From positions 2,914,001-2,978,000 of the forward strand of contig NZ_JAPELY010000001.1 in assembly GCF_026343295.1 (NCBI RefSeq): 64,000 bases of DNA, read 5' to 3'. The position numbers and the translations under genes were made by a program. Source of the stretch: Streptomyces sp. NBC_00083 (GTDB lineage Bacteria > Actinomycetota > Actinomycetes > Streptomycetales > Streptomycetaceae). Of the stretch, positions 25,348 to 34,683 are shown piece after piece (position 1 is the first letter of the stretch; each line of letters begins with the position of its first letter). The notes beneath the pieces are model-generated. The model was given only the letters and a program-made list of their open reading frames with translations, did no database searches and was not told the origin of the DNA.

Positions 25348-28196
25348 CGCCCGCTCCCTCGCAGCGCCACCAGATCGGTCAGTTCGGCATCGGACAGTTC
25401 GGTCAGCGCCGACTCGCCCGCGCCCAGCACCGCGTCCGCCAACTCCCGCTTGCGGACGAGCATGTCGGCGATGCGGTCCTCGATCGTGCCCTCCGCGATG
25501 AGCCGGTGCACCTGCACGGGCTGGGTCTGTCCGATGCGGTAGGCGCGGTCCGTGGCCTGTGCCTCCACGGCCGGGTTCCACCAACGGTCGTAGTGGATGA
25601 CGTGACCGGCGCGCGTGAGGTTGAGCCCCGTGCCCGCCGCCTTCAACGACAGCAGGAACACCGGGACTTCACCGTCCTGGAAGGAGCGCACCATGTCCTC
25701 GCGCCGTTCCACCGGAGTGCCGCCGTGCAGGAACTGGGTCGGCACGCCGCGTGCCGCGAGGTGCTCCTCGATGAGCCGCGCCATGCGGACGTACTGCGTG
25801 AAGACCAGCACCGCGCCGTCCTCGGCGAGGATGGTGTCCACAAGCTCGTCGAGCAGCTCCAGTTTGCCCGAACGGCCGGTGATCGTCGGAGTCTCCTCCT
25901 TGAGGAACTGCGCGGGGTGGTTGCAGATCTGTTTGAGCGCGGTGAGGAGCTTGACCACCAGGCCGCGCCGCTCGAATCCGTTCGCTCCCGAGATCTCGGC
26001 GAGCGTCTCGCGCACCACCGCCTCGTACAGGCCCGTCTGCTCCTTGGTGAGGGAGACGGCGTGGTCGGTCTCGGTCTTCGGCGGCAGCTCGGGGGCGATG
26101 CCGGGATCGGACTTGCGGCGGCGCAGCAGGAAGGGCCGCACCAGGCGCGAGAGCCGCTCGGCGGCCGCCGGGTCCTGGCCGCTCTCGGCGGCGGACGCGT
26201 ACGTGGCGCGGAACGTGCCGAGCCGGCCGAGCAGGCCGGGCGTGGTCCAGTCGAGGATCGCCCACAGCTCGGAGAGGTTGTTCTCGACCGGGGTGCCGCT
26301 GAGCGCCACGCGGGCGCGGGCCCCGATGGTGCGGAGCTGCTTGGCGGTCGCGGAGTACGGGTTCTTGATGTGCTGCGCCTCGTCGGTCACCACCATGCCC
26401 CAGGACGCCGCTGCCAGTCTGGCGGCGTCCAGGCGCATCGTGCCGTACGTGGTGAGCACGAACTCGCCGTCGGCCAGGGACTCCAGGGAGCGCGCGGTCG
26501 CGTGGAAGCGCCGGACGGGGGTGCCGGGCGCGAACCGCTCGATCTCCCGCTGCCAGTTGCCCATCAGGGAGGTGGGACACACGACGAGGGTCGGCCCGGC
26601 CGTCGCCGGGTCGCTCTGCCGGTGCAGATGCAGGGCGATGAGCGTGATGGTCTTGCCGAGTCCCATGTCGTCGGCGAGGCAGCCGCCCAGCCCCAGCGAC
26701 GTCATGTCGGCGAGCCAGTTGAGGCCGCGCAGCTGGTAGTCGCGCAACTGGGCGGTGAGCGTGGCCGGTTGGGCGACCGGGTGGTCACGGGCGGCCTCGG
26801 GGTCGGCGAGCCGGTCGCGCAGCCGGGCGAGCCAGCCCGTCGCTTCGACGTCGACCCGCCGCCCGTCCATCTCGGTCGACCCGGTGAGGACGGCGGCCAG
26901 CGCGTCCACGGGCGTCACCTTGCGGTCCTGCGCGGTACGGACGCGCCGCACCTCCTCGGGGTCGACCAGCACCCACTGGTCGCGCAGCCGCACCACGGGG
27001 CGGCTCGCCTCGGCGAGGGCGTCCAGCTCCTGGCGGCTCAACTCGGTGTCGCCGAGCGCGAACCACCAGGTGAAGCCGAGCAGCGCGTCGGCGGAGAGCA
27101 TCGAGGGCGCCGCGGACTCGACGCGCTCGGGCCCCTGTTCTCGCGGGCCGACCACGGCGCGCGCCGTGAGTTTGCGCGAGAGGCCCTTGGGCCAGTGCAC
27201 CTGAACCCCGATCGCGCCGAGCGCGCGCGACGCCGGGCCGAGCAACTCGCCGGCCTCTTCGTCGGCGAGTTCGATCGCGTCGGGCACCGTGGTCGAGAGC
27301 AGCGGGGCGAGCGGCGGCCAGGTCCGGGCCGCCCGTCGCAGCGCGAGCAGCGCGTCCATGCGTGCGCGCGGTCCGAACCGGGCGGCCGCGCCGGACCCGG
27401 CCCACACCTCGGCGGCGTCCGCGACCAGCGCGGGATCGCTGACGCTGTGCATCTGGAGTACGGCACGGAACACCGGGCCGGAGCTGTCCGGGTCCGCCGA
27501 GGCGAGACCGGGGAGCTCCACGCGCAGCGAGATCCTGACGCCGGCGTCATGCCCCGCCGCCACATCGGCGGCCCAGGCCCGCTGCTCGGGCAGGCGCTGG
27601 GGGGCCTCGGCGGCGAAGGCCGGCGAACCGGTGGCGCGTGCCGCGCCCGGCGTGCGCGGCAGCCCGTCCGCGACGGCGTCGAGGAAGGCGCGCAGGAGCC
27701 GCTCGGGGTCGGGCAGGAGCACCGGCTCCGACGGGGCCGGCAGCGGAGCGGCATGGGCTTCGGGAGGCATCGCGGCGGCGAGTTCACGCACCTTGTCCAG
27801 GTCCTCGGCGCCGAGCGGCCCGACCCGCCAGGCGTCGTGGTCGGTCGCGGTCAGGCCGGGCAACAACAGCCCGCGCGCGGCCAGTTGGAGAGCGAGGAGC
27901 GCGGCGGAGCCCCAGAAGGCGGTCGCGCGGGACGCCTGCGCGAGAGCACGGGCCCGGGTGAGCAGCGGCAGTGCGTCGCGGACGGGCAGGAGCAGGGCGG
28001 ACACGGTGTGCGGCGTGGCGTCCGCACCGACGACGGTGAGTTGTCCGACGGTGCCGGGGGCGGCCGGGAGGGGGTCGCCATCGGCCTGCCAGAAGGCGAT
28101 GCGGCCGGTGCGGGAGGGGTCGTCGGGCAGGAAGGTGACGCTGCAGCGGGAGAGTTCGGCGAGCTGGGACGGCGTTGGAGCGGGGAGCCTTTGCAC
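25344..28196 (-). CDS. SNF2-family DEAD/DEAH-box ATP-dependent helicase (translocase)
   Basis: A 950-residue protein with a GTG start. After a 400-residue N-terminal region comes a full SNF2 motor: Q-motif-like LRDYQLRGLNWL, Walker A in DDMGLGKT (about residue 510), Walker B DEAQHIKN (about 607), SGTPVENNLSELW, LRRRKSDPG, then the second lobe with VFTQYVRMARLIEEHLA, HGGTPVERREDMV, AAGTGLNLTRA and DRWWNPAVEAQATDRAYRIG. It should move along double-stranded DNA using ATP. The SWIM gene overlaps its 3' end by 4 nt; this two-gene unit is conserved in actinobacteria but its purpose is not established. It is divergent from the desaturase gene. Confidence 0.95.
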   Translation of the reverse strand: MQRLPAPTPSQLAELSRCSVTFLPDDPSRTGRIAFWQADGDPLPAAPGTVGQLTVVGADATPHTVSALLLPVRDALPLLTRARALAQASRATAFWGSAALLALQLAARGLLLPGLTATDHDAWRVGPLGAEDLDKVRELAAAMPPEAHAAPLPAPSEPVLLPDPERLLRAFLDAVADGLPRTPGAARATGSPAFAAEAPQRLPEQRAWAADVAAGHDAGVRISLRVELPGLASADPDSSGPVFRAVLQMHSVSDPALVADAAEVWAGSGAAARFGPRARMDALLALRRAARTWPPLAPLLSTTVPDAIELADEEAGELLGPASRALGAIGVQVHWPKGLSRKLTARAVVGPREQGPERVESAAPSMLSADALLGFTWWFALGDTELSRQELDALAEASRPVVRLRDQWVLVDPEEVRRVRTAQDRKVTPVDALAAVLTGSTEMDGRRVDVEATGWLARLRDRLADPEAARDHPVAQPATLTAQLRDYQLRGLNWLADMTSLGLGGCLADDMGLGKTITLIALHLHRQSDPATAGPTLVVCPTSLMGNWQREIERFAPGTPVRRFHATARSLESLADGEFVLTTYGTMRLDAARLAAASWGMVVTDEAQHIKNPYSATAKQLRTIGARARVALSGTPVENNLSELWAILDWTTPGLLGRLGTFRATYASAAESGQDPAAAERLSRLVRPFLLRRRKSDPGIAPELPPKTETDHAVSLTKEQTGLYEAVVRETLAEISGANGFERRGLVVKLLTALKQICNHPAQFLKEETPTITGRSGKLELLDELVDTILAEDGAVLVFTQYVRMARLIEEHLAARGVPTQFLHGGTPVERREDMVRSFQDGEVPVFLLSLKAAGTGLNLTRAGHVIHYDRWWNPAVEAQATDRAYRIGQTQPVQVHRLIAEGTIEDRIADMLVRKRELADAVLGAGESALTELSDAELTDLVALRGSGR

Positions 28197-28455
28197 AGCG
28201 AAAACGCATTCCTCAAATTTGACTACGTTGGCCGAGGTCGCCGAGGGTACAGCAAAGGCCGGGGATGGGGGATCGGTTCGCCGGTGACCTGCGTCACGTG
28301 ATGCGGGGTGGTGCTGTCAGCACCACCGGCGGGCTCTGGGTAGCCCCCCGAGCGGAGCCGGGGGGTGGCTCCATGGTCGTCAACGCCGCCGCTCCGTACG
28401 TTCATGGGGACCAGCGCAGGCACCCTGCGGGGGACACCCGACCACCGGAGACGTC

Positions 28456-29532
28456 ATGTCACAGGCGACCATGCCGCAACCCGCCACGGGCCTCGGCGCC
28501 ACGGGCCCCGGCGCCCAGGCCGCGCCGCGGGCGGGCAGCGAGTTCGGCCCCTTGCTCAAGGCGGTCAAGGGGCAGGGCCTGCTCGACCGGCGCACCGGCT
28601 GGTACGCCACCAAGATCGCCGTCAACCTGCTCGCCCTCGGCGCGACGGTCACCGCGATGGCGCTCACGGGCGACACCTGGTGGACCCTCCTGTTCGCCCT
28701 CCCGCTCTCCGTCCTGTGGGCGCGCAGCGCCTTCTTCGGCCACGACGCCGGCCATGCCCAGATCACCCGCGGCAAGGGCGCGGGCCGGATCATCGGCCTG
28801 TTCCACAGCGACCTGCTGCTCGGCATGAGCTACGCCTGGTGGAACGACAAGCACAACCGCCACCATGCGAACCCCAACCACATAGACAAGGATCCCGATG
28901 TGGGGGTGGGTGCCCTCGTCTGGACCCAGCGCCAGGCCGAACAGCGCGAAGGCTTCGCCCGCTGGCTCACCCGCCACCAGGCCGGGCTCTTCTTCCCGAT
29001 GCTGCTCCTCGAGGGCATCGCCCTCAAGGTGTACGGATTCCAGGACCTCAAGCGGCAGCCGCCCCGCGAGCGCGCCGTCGAGGCACCCCTGCTCCTCGCC
29101 CACCTCGCCGGCTACGCGACCCTGCTGCTGTGCGTCATGTCCCCGGGCAAGGCCCTCGTCTTCGCCCTCGTGCACCACGCGCTGTTCGGCCTGCACCTCG
29201 GCATGACCTTCGCCCCCAACCACAAGGGCATGGAGATGCCCGACCCGGACGACGCCGAGGACTCCTCCTGGGGGCATCTGCGCCGCCAGGTCCTGACGTC
29301 GCGCAACGTACGGGGCGGCCCGCTCACCGACTGGCTGCTCGGCGGCCTGAACTACCAGATCGAGCACCATCTGTTCCCGAACATGCCGCGCCCGCACCTC
29401 CGGCTCGCCCAGCCGATGGTCCGCGCGCACTGCGCGGCACTGGGCATCCCGTACGCGGAGACCTCGCTGACGGACTCCTACCGTCAGGCGCTCGGGCACA
29501 TGCACGAGGTCGGCGCACCACTGCGGAAGTGA
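28456..29532 (+). CDS. Membrane fatty acid desaturase (acyl-lipid type)
   Basis: A 358-residue integral membrane di-iron enzyme. The three histidine boxes are complete: HDAGH (about residue 95), HNRHH (about 134) and QIEHH (about 301). The Q in the third box is typical of front-end (delta-5/6-like) desaturases; there is no cytochrome b5 domain, so a separate ferredoxin or reductase must supply electrons. Hydrophobic pairs flank the first and second boxes. It introduces a double bond into membrane acyl chains, adjusting fluidity. GGAG precedes the ATG. The 260-bp spacer to the divergent helicase should hold both promoters. Confidence 0.95.
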   Translation: MSQATMPQPATGLGATGPGAQAAPRAGSEFGPLLKAVKGQGLLDRRTGWYATKIAVNLLALGATVTAMALTGDTWWTLLFALPLSVLWARSAFFGHDAGHAQITRGKGAGRIIGLFHSDLLLGMSYAWWNDKHNRHHANPNHIDKDPDVGVGALVWTQRQAEQREGFARWLTRHQAGLFFPMLLLEGIALKVYGFQDLKRQPPRERAVEAPLLLAHLAGYATLLLCVMSPGKALVFALVHHALFGLHLGMTFAPNHKGMEMPDPDDAEDSSWGHLRRQVLTSRNVRGGPLTDWLLGGLNYQIEHHLFPNMPRPHLRLAQPMVRAHCAALGIPYAETSLTDSYRQALGHMHEVGAPLRK

Positions 29533-29626
29533 CGCATAGTGGAAGGCAGCTGGAACCAGCGGGCGCCGCCGGGCGTTCTCTGGACAGGAAGAGCGGCCTC
29601 GGGCCGCGCAGAGGAAGGCGACGGAC

Positions 29627-29809
29627 ATGTCGAAGCGCGCGATGATCGCCGCCGGTGGAGTCGTGGCGGGGCTCATCCTGATCCCCCTGATCGGATTCTG
29701 GCTCGCCCTGCTGGTGCTGATCGGTGTCCCCGTGGCGGCCTACTTCACGCTGGACCCCAGCCAGCGGCGCCGGCTGCGGCACATATCCCGCAAGGAGCTC
29801 GGCCGCTAG
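29627..29809 (+). CDS. Small membrane protein
   Basis: A 60-residue protein: basic start MSKRAM, two hydrophobic spans (about 6-22 and 24-42), then a basic tail RRRLRHISRKELGR. GGAAGG lies nine bases before the ATG. Codon bias is good. Similar short basic-tailed membrane proteins are common in Streptomyces with no known role. It is 94 bp after the desaturase on the same strand and may share its transcript. Confidence 0.75.
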   Translation: MSKRAMIAAGGVVAGLILIPLIGFWLALLVLIGVPVAAYFTLDPSQRRRLRHISRKELGR

Positions 29810-29885
29810 GGCGCCGCCGGGGAGCGGAAACGGGCCGGGTTAGGCTCGGGCTGATCATTGGCACGGCAGAGGGGAGCTCCGCGCG

Positions 29886-30437
29886 ATGAGCGGCGCCAGG
29901 GGAACGGTCACAGCGGTCAGCAGCAACGAGGAGTACTCCTTCACCAAGCCGAACCGGGAGAGCATCACCCTGCTCCCCGGGCTCGGCGTCGCGGGCGACG
30001 TGCACGCGGGGGTGACGGTCAAGCACCGCTCCCGCGTCGCCCAGGATCCGACGCAGCCCAACCTCCGCCAGGTCCACCTCATCCACGGCGAGCTCTTCGA
30101 CGAGGTCGCCGAGCAGGGCTTCGAGGTGGCTCCGGGGCAGCTCGGCGAGAACGTGACGACGCACGGCATCGACCTGCTCGGCCTGCCCGTCGGCACCTTG
30201 CTGCGCATCGGGCCCGAGGCGGTCGTCGAGGTCACCGGTCTGCGCAACCCGTGCCTCCAGATCGACGGCTTCCAGAGCGGCCTGCTGAAGCAGCTCGTGG
30301 GCCGCGACGACGACGGGAACATCGTGCGCAAGGCCGGGATCATGAGCGTGGTCCGCACCGGCGGCGCCATCCGCCCCGGCGACACGATCCTGGCCGAACT
30401 GCCGACGGGCCCGCACCGCCCGCTCGACCGGGTGTGA
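29886..30437 (+). CDS. MOSC domain-containing protein
   Basis: A 183-residue stand-alone MOSC protein (molybdenum cofactor sulfurase C-terminal domain; YiiM/YuaD-like). Signatures are VKHRSRVAQDPTQPNLRQVH, QLGENVTTHGIDLLGLPVGT, and the conserved cysteine in VTGLRNPCLQIDGFQ that binds cofactor sulfur. Family members bind molybdopterin or act in N-hydroxylated compound reduction; the precise substrate is unknown. Cytoplasmic. GGAG precedes the ATG. It is 76 bp after the small membrane gene. Confidence 0.9.
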   Translation: MSGARGTVTAVSSNEEYSFTKPNRESITLLPGLGVAGDVHAGVTVKHRSRVAQDPTQPNLRQVHLIHGELFDEVAEQGFEVAPGQLGENVTTHGIDLLGLPVGTLLRIGPEAVVEVTGLRNPCLQIDGFQSGLLKQLVGRDDDGNIVRKAGIMSVVRTGGAIRPGDTILAELPTGPHRPLDRV

Positions 30438-30563
30438 GCCGGGCTTCAACCGGGGCTCTGTGCCCATGAGTTGAGGTGAGGCCGCGCCATGCGTCAGGGT
30501 GGGCCGACGGATGCGGTGTCCTCGGGCGGCACCAGTCAGGACCCGGCCGGGGCGGGCCGTCCC

Positions 30564-31607
30564 TCACGCGGGGTGTACGGCCATCGCCTCCAGCGATGCG
30601 AGGAGCGCCGGCAGGCCCTCGTCCCGGCCCACCGGATGGACGTCGCCGGGACACTCGTCGAGCAGGACGAAGGCGACGTCGTCGGTCCTGGCCACCAGGG
30701 ACCAGCCGGGGCCGTCGGCGCGCAGGGTGCGTGCCCCGCCCGGGGCGAACCCGGAGCGTACGCGGCCGACCGGGGGAGCGGAGTCGACGTACCCGCGCAG
30801 CTCGGCGAGGACGCGACGGACACCCCTCGGCTCACCGTCGTCGTGGTGGTGCCCGGTCTCCGCATCGGGCTCGTCGTCCAGGCTGCCGCCCGTGCGGTCG
30901 GCCGGGCCGCCCTCCTCGCCGGCAGGGTCGACGGGCTTGTCGACCACCTCGTCGGAGGCCCTCGCGCTGCCTCCCTCGCCCTCGTCGGAGTCGCCGGAGG
31001 CCGTGGGACTCGGCTCCCCGGGGTTGTGATCCGGGGCCTGAATCGTCGCGGCGGTCGATGGCTCCGCGGCCGATGGCTCGCCGGTCGGGGGCGGCCCGAA
31101 GGTGTCGTCGTCGAGCTGCTCCCGCCAGGTCGTCCACTGCACGGCGACCGCGTCCGCGCCGAGCCGGCGCTGGGCCGGGCCCCACTGGCTCGTGTCGGGC
31201 GGCGTGAGGGTGGGGGGACCCTCGGGATCCGGTTCGGGGTCGTGCGGGGCCGGGACGTTCGGCGCCGAGACGACCAGTTCGAGCGGCCAGCCGGGCAGCG
31301 CCGCCACCACGGTGCGCTCGTCCGGCGACAGCTCGTACTCCATGCCGCAGTCCCAGGAAGCGATCGCGACCGCCACGAGGGACACGTCGTCGATGACGAC
31401 CGTCCAGCGGGCGCCCGCACCGTCCTGGCCCAGGACGAGACCGTAGCCCTGGGCGTACGGCCCGAGGCCGAGCGCCGCGCACGCCTCGGGATAGTCGTCG
31501 CCGAGCACGCTCGGGAACTGCGCGGGCGTCAGGAGCGCCGCCGTGAGTACGTAAAGTGCCTCGTCTGCGGCGGTTGCGGCCGCTTCGGCCTCGTCCGTCC
31601 CGGTCAC
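30564..31607 (-). CDS. Conserved hypothetical protein with long acidic linker
   Basis: A 347-residue protein. Residues 1-115 form one folded domain (LTAALLTPAQFPSVLGDDYP, WTVVIDDVSLVAVAIASWDC, YELSPDERTVVAALPGWP) and about 265-347 another (RVLAELRGYVDSAPPVGRV, GWSLVARTDDVAFVLLDE, LPALLASLEAMAVHPA). Between them is a Pro/Ser/Asp/Glu-rich linker with HHHDDGEPRG. No catalytic motif or signal peptide is seen. I do not recognise a named family. It converges on the MOSC gene and stands alone. Confidence 0.7.
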   Translation of the reverse strand: MTGTDEAEAAATAADEALYVLTAALLTPAQFPSVLGDDYPEACAALGLGPYAQGYGLVLGQDGAGARWTVVIDDVSLVAVAIASWDCGMEYELSPDERTVVAALPGWPLELVVSAPNVPAPHDPEPDPEGPPTLTPPDTSQWGPAQRRLGADAVAVQWTTWREQLDDDTFGPPPTGEPSAAEPSTAATIQAPDHNPGEPSPTASGDSDEGEGGSARASDEVVDKPVDPAGEEGGPADRTGGSLDDEPDAETGHHHDDGEPRGVRRVLAELRGYVDSAPPVGRVRSGFAPGGARTLRADGPGWSLVARTDDVAFVLLDECPGDVHPVGRDEGLPALLASLEAMAVHPA

Positions 31608-31719
31608 GGAATCCTCCCCTTCGGTTCGCTCGTCGGCGCACCTTAACCAGTGGGTAACGCAGACGTCGAGAGCCGCGAACCACCAACACGCAGGCGCCGG
31701 CCGGGAACCGGGGTGCCCG

Positions 31720-31989
31720 TCAGGAGGCGGGCAGACCCATCAGCTCTTCGGCCACCTCGCGCGGGGACCGGTCCTGCTCGCGGGCGAGCGCCACGACCGC
31801 CCGGCAGGCGAGTTCGCGCACCCCGAACGAGAGGGCTTCCGGCGACACCCAGCCCGCTGCCTCGTCGAGCGCGTCGGGATCGTCCTCCGCGCAGGCGGTC
31901 ACATACGCGGCCGCGGCCTCGAAGATGTTGTGGTGCCGGACGTCGCCCTGTTGCCGCGGTCGGGACGATCTGCGGAATCTCGCGAACAT
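31720..31989 (-). CDS. Small hypothetical protein
   Basis: An 89-residue protein starting MFARFRRSSRPRQQGDVRHH, with GGAAAGGTGG before the ATG. The body is a helical pair: NIFEAAAAYVTACAEDDPDA and GVRELACRAVVALAREQDRS, ending REVAEELMGLPAS. The final helix resembles an ANTAR-like or small helical adaptor segment, but no match is certain. It reads toward the 347-residue protein and is 112 bp upstream of it, so co-transcription is possible. Confidence 0.65.
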   Translation of the reverse strand: MFARFRRSSRPRQQGDVRHHNIFEAAAAYVTACAEDDPDALDEAAGWVSPEALSFGVRELACRAVVALAREQDRSPREVAEELMGLPAS

Positions 31990-32579
31990 GAAGGCCACCT
32001 TTCCGAGGGCGGCTCCCGGTGCGATGCGCCGCGGTGCCGAGCATCGCGACGCGCCGGTGCCGATCATTGAAATGGTCCTCACCACCGTAGAGTTGGACGC
32101 CGCCCCGCAGATAGAGGGCGTGGGCGGCTGATCGCGCCCGGCTCGTCCTGACCGAGGCCAACCCCGACTCGGTGCCGACGGCGGGCAGCAGCGGCATCGC
32201 GTCCTCTTCGGAGGACGCCTTAGTGCGGGGCGGGGGCTTCGCGGAGGTGCTCGCGCGTGTCGGTCCGGTGTGGGCGTCGACCATGCGCCTCGCCGATCCG
32301 CTCGGCCTGCACCGCACGGCTGTCGGTCTCGTGCGCGGTACGCAGCCGGCGAAGCGCGACCTGCTGATGAGGCTGCCGGTCGACCGCAGCTGTCTCGTGG
32401 GCGCACTCGGTGACGGCACGGCCGGGCGCGCCGAACTCGTCGCGTAGGGCGTCAGGGTGGTGACGGTGGGGACGCCGGGCACACGTCATGTTCGACCGGC
32501 CGGAGGCCTTCGTGTGCGAAGTGGCCGGTAGGTGATGAAAGCGCACACCCGGGCGGTGCATGAGCTGAGGCGGCCCCGG
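31990..32579. other. 590-bp region without a convincing gene
   Basis: A plus-strand frame from about 32115 to 32447 (WADRARLVLTEANPDSVP and GFAEVLARVGPVWASTMRLA) has an open reading and fair composition, but lacks a ribosome site and resembles no family. A fragment of a decayed regulator is possible. A short frame ending TTVELDAAPQIEGVGG near 32130 is also unsupported. Confidence 0.4.
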
Positions 32580-33179
32580 TCAGGCCTGGCGCACCGCCAC
32601 CGCCAGATAGCGCTCGTCCTCGTCGGTGTACGACTCCAGCAGCCACCCCGCCGCGGCGAGCAGCGGCCTCAGGCGGGGCTCGGCGCGCAGGTCGTCGTCG
32701 CTGAGCCGGCGGCCGTGGCGCGCGGCGAGGGCCGCCCGGCCGATCGGGTGGAACAGCGCGAGACGGCCGCCCGGCCGCGTGACCCGCGCCAACTCCCTTA
32801 CGTCCTCGGCCGGTTGGGGCAGATGAGAGATGAGCCCCGCACCGAAGACCACGTCGAGGCAAGCGGCACGCAGCGGGAGCCGACTGACATCGGCGCGCAG
32901 GAGTGTGGCGTACCGGTCACGGCCGGCCCGGCCGGCTTCGGCGAGCATCTCGGGGGTGAGGTCGGCGCCGATGACCGTACCGCGCGGACCCACGGCGTCG
33001 CGCAGCGCCGACAGGGCGCGGCCCGTGCCGCATCCCGCGTCGAGGACGGCATCGCCCTGCGCGAGCCCGAGCTCCGCGACGGCCGCGGCATAGGCCGGAC
33101 CGTCGTCGGGGAACTTGCGGTCCCAGTCGGCCGCTCGGGCGGCGAAGAATTCCTGAACGTGCGCGCGGTCGTCGGCCAT
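32580..33179 (-). CDS. Class I SAM-dependent methyltransferase
   Basis: A 199-residue enzyme with the Rossmann-like methyltransferase core: motif I VLDAGCGTGRALSALRD (about residues 48-64), motif II VIGADLTPEMLAEA, motif III-like LLRADVSRLPLRAACLDVVF, motif post-III GGRLALFHPIG. It transfers a methyl group from S-adenosylmethionine; the acceptor is unknown. GGGGGA lies ten bases before the ATG. It is small and lacks a substrate-recognition extension. It is divergent from the lipoprotein gene. Cytoplasmic. Confidence 0.9.
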   Translation of the reverse strand: MADDRAHVQEFFAARAADWDRKFPDDGPAYAAAVAELGLAQGDAVLDAGCGTGRALSALRDAVGPRGTVIGADLTPEMLAEAGRAGRDRYATLLRADVSRLPLRAACLDVVFGAGLISHLPQPAEDVRELARVTRPGGRLALFHPIGRAALAARHGRRLSDDDLRAEPRLRPLLAAAGWLLESYTDEDERYLAVAVRQA

Positions 33180-33220
33180 GCCGCCATGATCCCCCACACC
33201 CGGCGAGACCTACGAGAGGT

Positions 33221-33267
33221 GGATCGAGGTGAGTCGAGTGGATCGAGGTGAGGCGGATCGACGTGAG
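33221..33267. repeat. Three copies of GGATCGAGGTGAG
   Basis: Copies begin at 33221, 33240 and 33255 (the third has one mismatch) in the spacer between the methyltransferase and the lipoprotein genes. They lie about 50-95 bp upstream of the lipoprotein start, and may be regulator-binding sites or simple slippage. Confidence 0.6.
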
Positions 33268-33315
33268 TTAATGTGACGTGCTCATGATCTCCGATGCGGC
33301 GGGGGGCCGAGAACC

Positions 33316-33852
33316 ATGAACCGGAAACACTTGTGGATGGTGACCGGCGGGGTCACCGCGGCCGTCGCGCTGCTTTCGGCGTGCTCGGGCTCCGGTGGCG
33401 GCTCGGCTTCCGGATCGACGCCGTCGGCGAGCGCCTCGGCCGCCCACCCGGTGGACGCCGTGTCCGCGAAGGAGGCGACGGCCGACAAGGTCAAGTCCGC
33501 CATGGAGGCGAGGCTCTCCGTGGACGAACCGCGATTCGGCTCCGGCGGCAAGTCGCCCTGCTCGACGGCGTCGGCCGAGGTGTTCACACAGAAGTGCGCG
33601 GACGCGACGCAGGGGACGAACGCGGACGCGTCGTTCGCCCTGGCGCAGATCAGCGGCAAGGACGGCTTCGCCACCCTGCGCTCCGTCGCGGAGAAGCTCC
33701 AGAAGGCCGCCGCCACGTATCAGGAGCTGGGCTGCGCGACCAACCCGGCGAAGGCCGCCACGCGTCAGGCGTGCCTCGGCCCGGCGGCCGTCGTCGCGCA
33801 GGGCTTCCCTGACCTCCGCGACGGCGCCAACCTCGGTCTGGCCGGCAAGTAG
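33316..33852 (+). CDS. Lipoprotein of unknown function
   Basis: A 178-residue protein with a lipoprotein signal (MNRKHLWMVTGGVTAAVALL then SACSGSGG; lipobox LSAC, Cys23). A Ser/Gly/Ala tether to about residue 45 leads to a helical domain with HPVDAVSAKEATADKVKSAM, SPCSTASAEVFTQKCADA and GCATNPAKAATRQACLG; four cysteines may form two disulfides. No enzyme motif is visible. It is monocistronic, 265 bp ahead of the roadblock gene. Confidence 0.8.
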   Translation: MNRKHLWMVTGGVTAAVALLSACSGSGGGSASGSTPSASASAAHPVDAVSAKEATADKVKSAMEARLSVDEPRFGSGGKSPCSTASAEVFTQKCADATQGTNADASFALAQISGKDGFATLRSVAEKLQKAAATYQELGCATNPAKAATRQACLGPAAVVAQGFPDLRDGANLGLAGK

Positions 33853-34116
33853 CCTCGTCGACGCGTGGTCTGGCCGGCCTGAGGCCGCATCGGGCCCGAT
33901 GCCGCGAACGCACTGCTCCCGCCGCACGCGGTGTCCTTTTCGATGCGCCGGGCGCGCCCCCGGCGCACGCCGGTTCCGCATGGTTGACGCGTGCCCCCGT
34001 CCCGCCGCCTGCGTGCGACTCACCGGCGTCCTGCACCGCTTGCCCGTGGCGCGCCGGTGGTGAAGGGTGGCAGGAGAACGGGGAAACGGGGAACTGCATG
34101 AGCGGGGAGGCCTGAC

Positions 34117-34539
34117 ATGGCACTGAGCAAGGAACTCGACTGGCTGCTCGACGACCTGACCCGGCGGGTCGAGCACGTGCGGCACGCGATCGTCCTGTCC
34201 AACGACGGCCTGGTCACCGCCGCCGGCTCCAGCCTGGAGCGCGAGGACGCGGAGCATCTGGCCGCGGTCTCCTCGGGACTGCACAGCCTCGCCAAGGGCT
34301 CGGGCCTGCACTTCGGCGCCGGCAAGGTCCGTCAGACCATGGTCGAATTCGACGAGGGCGTCCTGTTCGTCACCGCCGCCGGTGAGGGCAGCTGCCTGTG
34401 TGTGCTCAGCTCGGCGGAGGCGGACATCGGTCAGATCGCGTACGAGATGACGCTGTTGGTCAATCGCGTCGGCGAGCACCTCTCGGTGGCCGCAAGGCAG
34501 CCGGGGGAGTACGGCGACTTCGGCGTCACACGCCGCTGA
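34117..34539 (+). CDS. Roadblock/LC7 domain protein (CvnB-like)
   Basis: A 140-residue protein: LDWLLDDLTRRVEHVRHAIV, LSNDGLVTAAGSSLEREDAE, HLAAVSSGLHSLAKGSG and VEFDEGVLFVTAAGEGSCLC are typical of Streptomyces CvnB proteins. In conservons, CvnB acts with a histidine-kinase-like CvnA, CvnC and a Ras-like GTPase CvnD. None of these partners is adjacent here, so it is an orphan or works with distant partners. GGGAGG is six bases before the ATG. Cytoplasmic, probably dimeric. Confidence 0.93.
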   Translation: MALSKELDWLLDDLTRRVEHVRHAIVLSNDGLVTAAGSSLEREDAEHLAAVSSGLHSLAKGSGLHFGAGKVRQTMVEFDEGVLFVTAAGEGSCLCVLSSAEADIGQIAYEMTLLVNRVGEHLSVAARQPGEYGDFGVTRR

Positions 34540-34683
34540 ACTGGGGTTGTGCGCCGCCGGGTTGAGCGTGGGTTGAGCACGGTCCGAGTTATCCACAGGC
34601 CGAGCGGGATGTCGGCACCACGAGTTACGGTCGTCACCGAGAGTATTCGTCCTGAGTACTCGTTCCTCACGGGGGAGGATCCG

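Noticed and set aside
25215..28301. 1028-residue open frame opposite the SNF2 helicase
   Set aside because: Third-position shadow of the helicase gene with low-complexity composition.
32172..32447. 91-residue open frame between the small helical protein and methyltransferase genes
   Set aside because: Weak GTG start without ribosome site and no recognised domain; kept only as a note in the intergenic entry.
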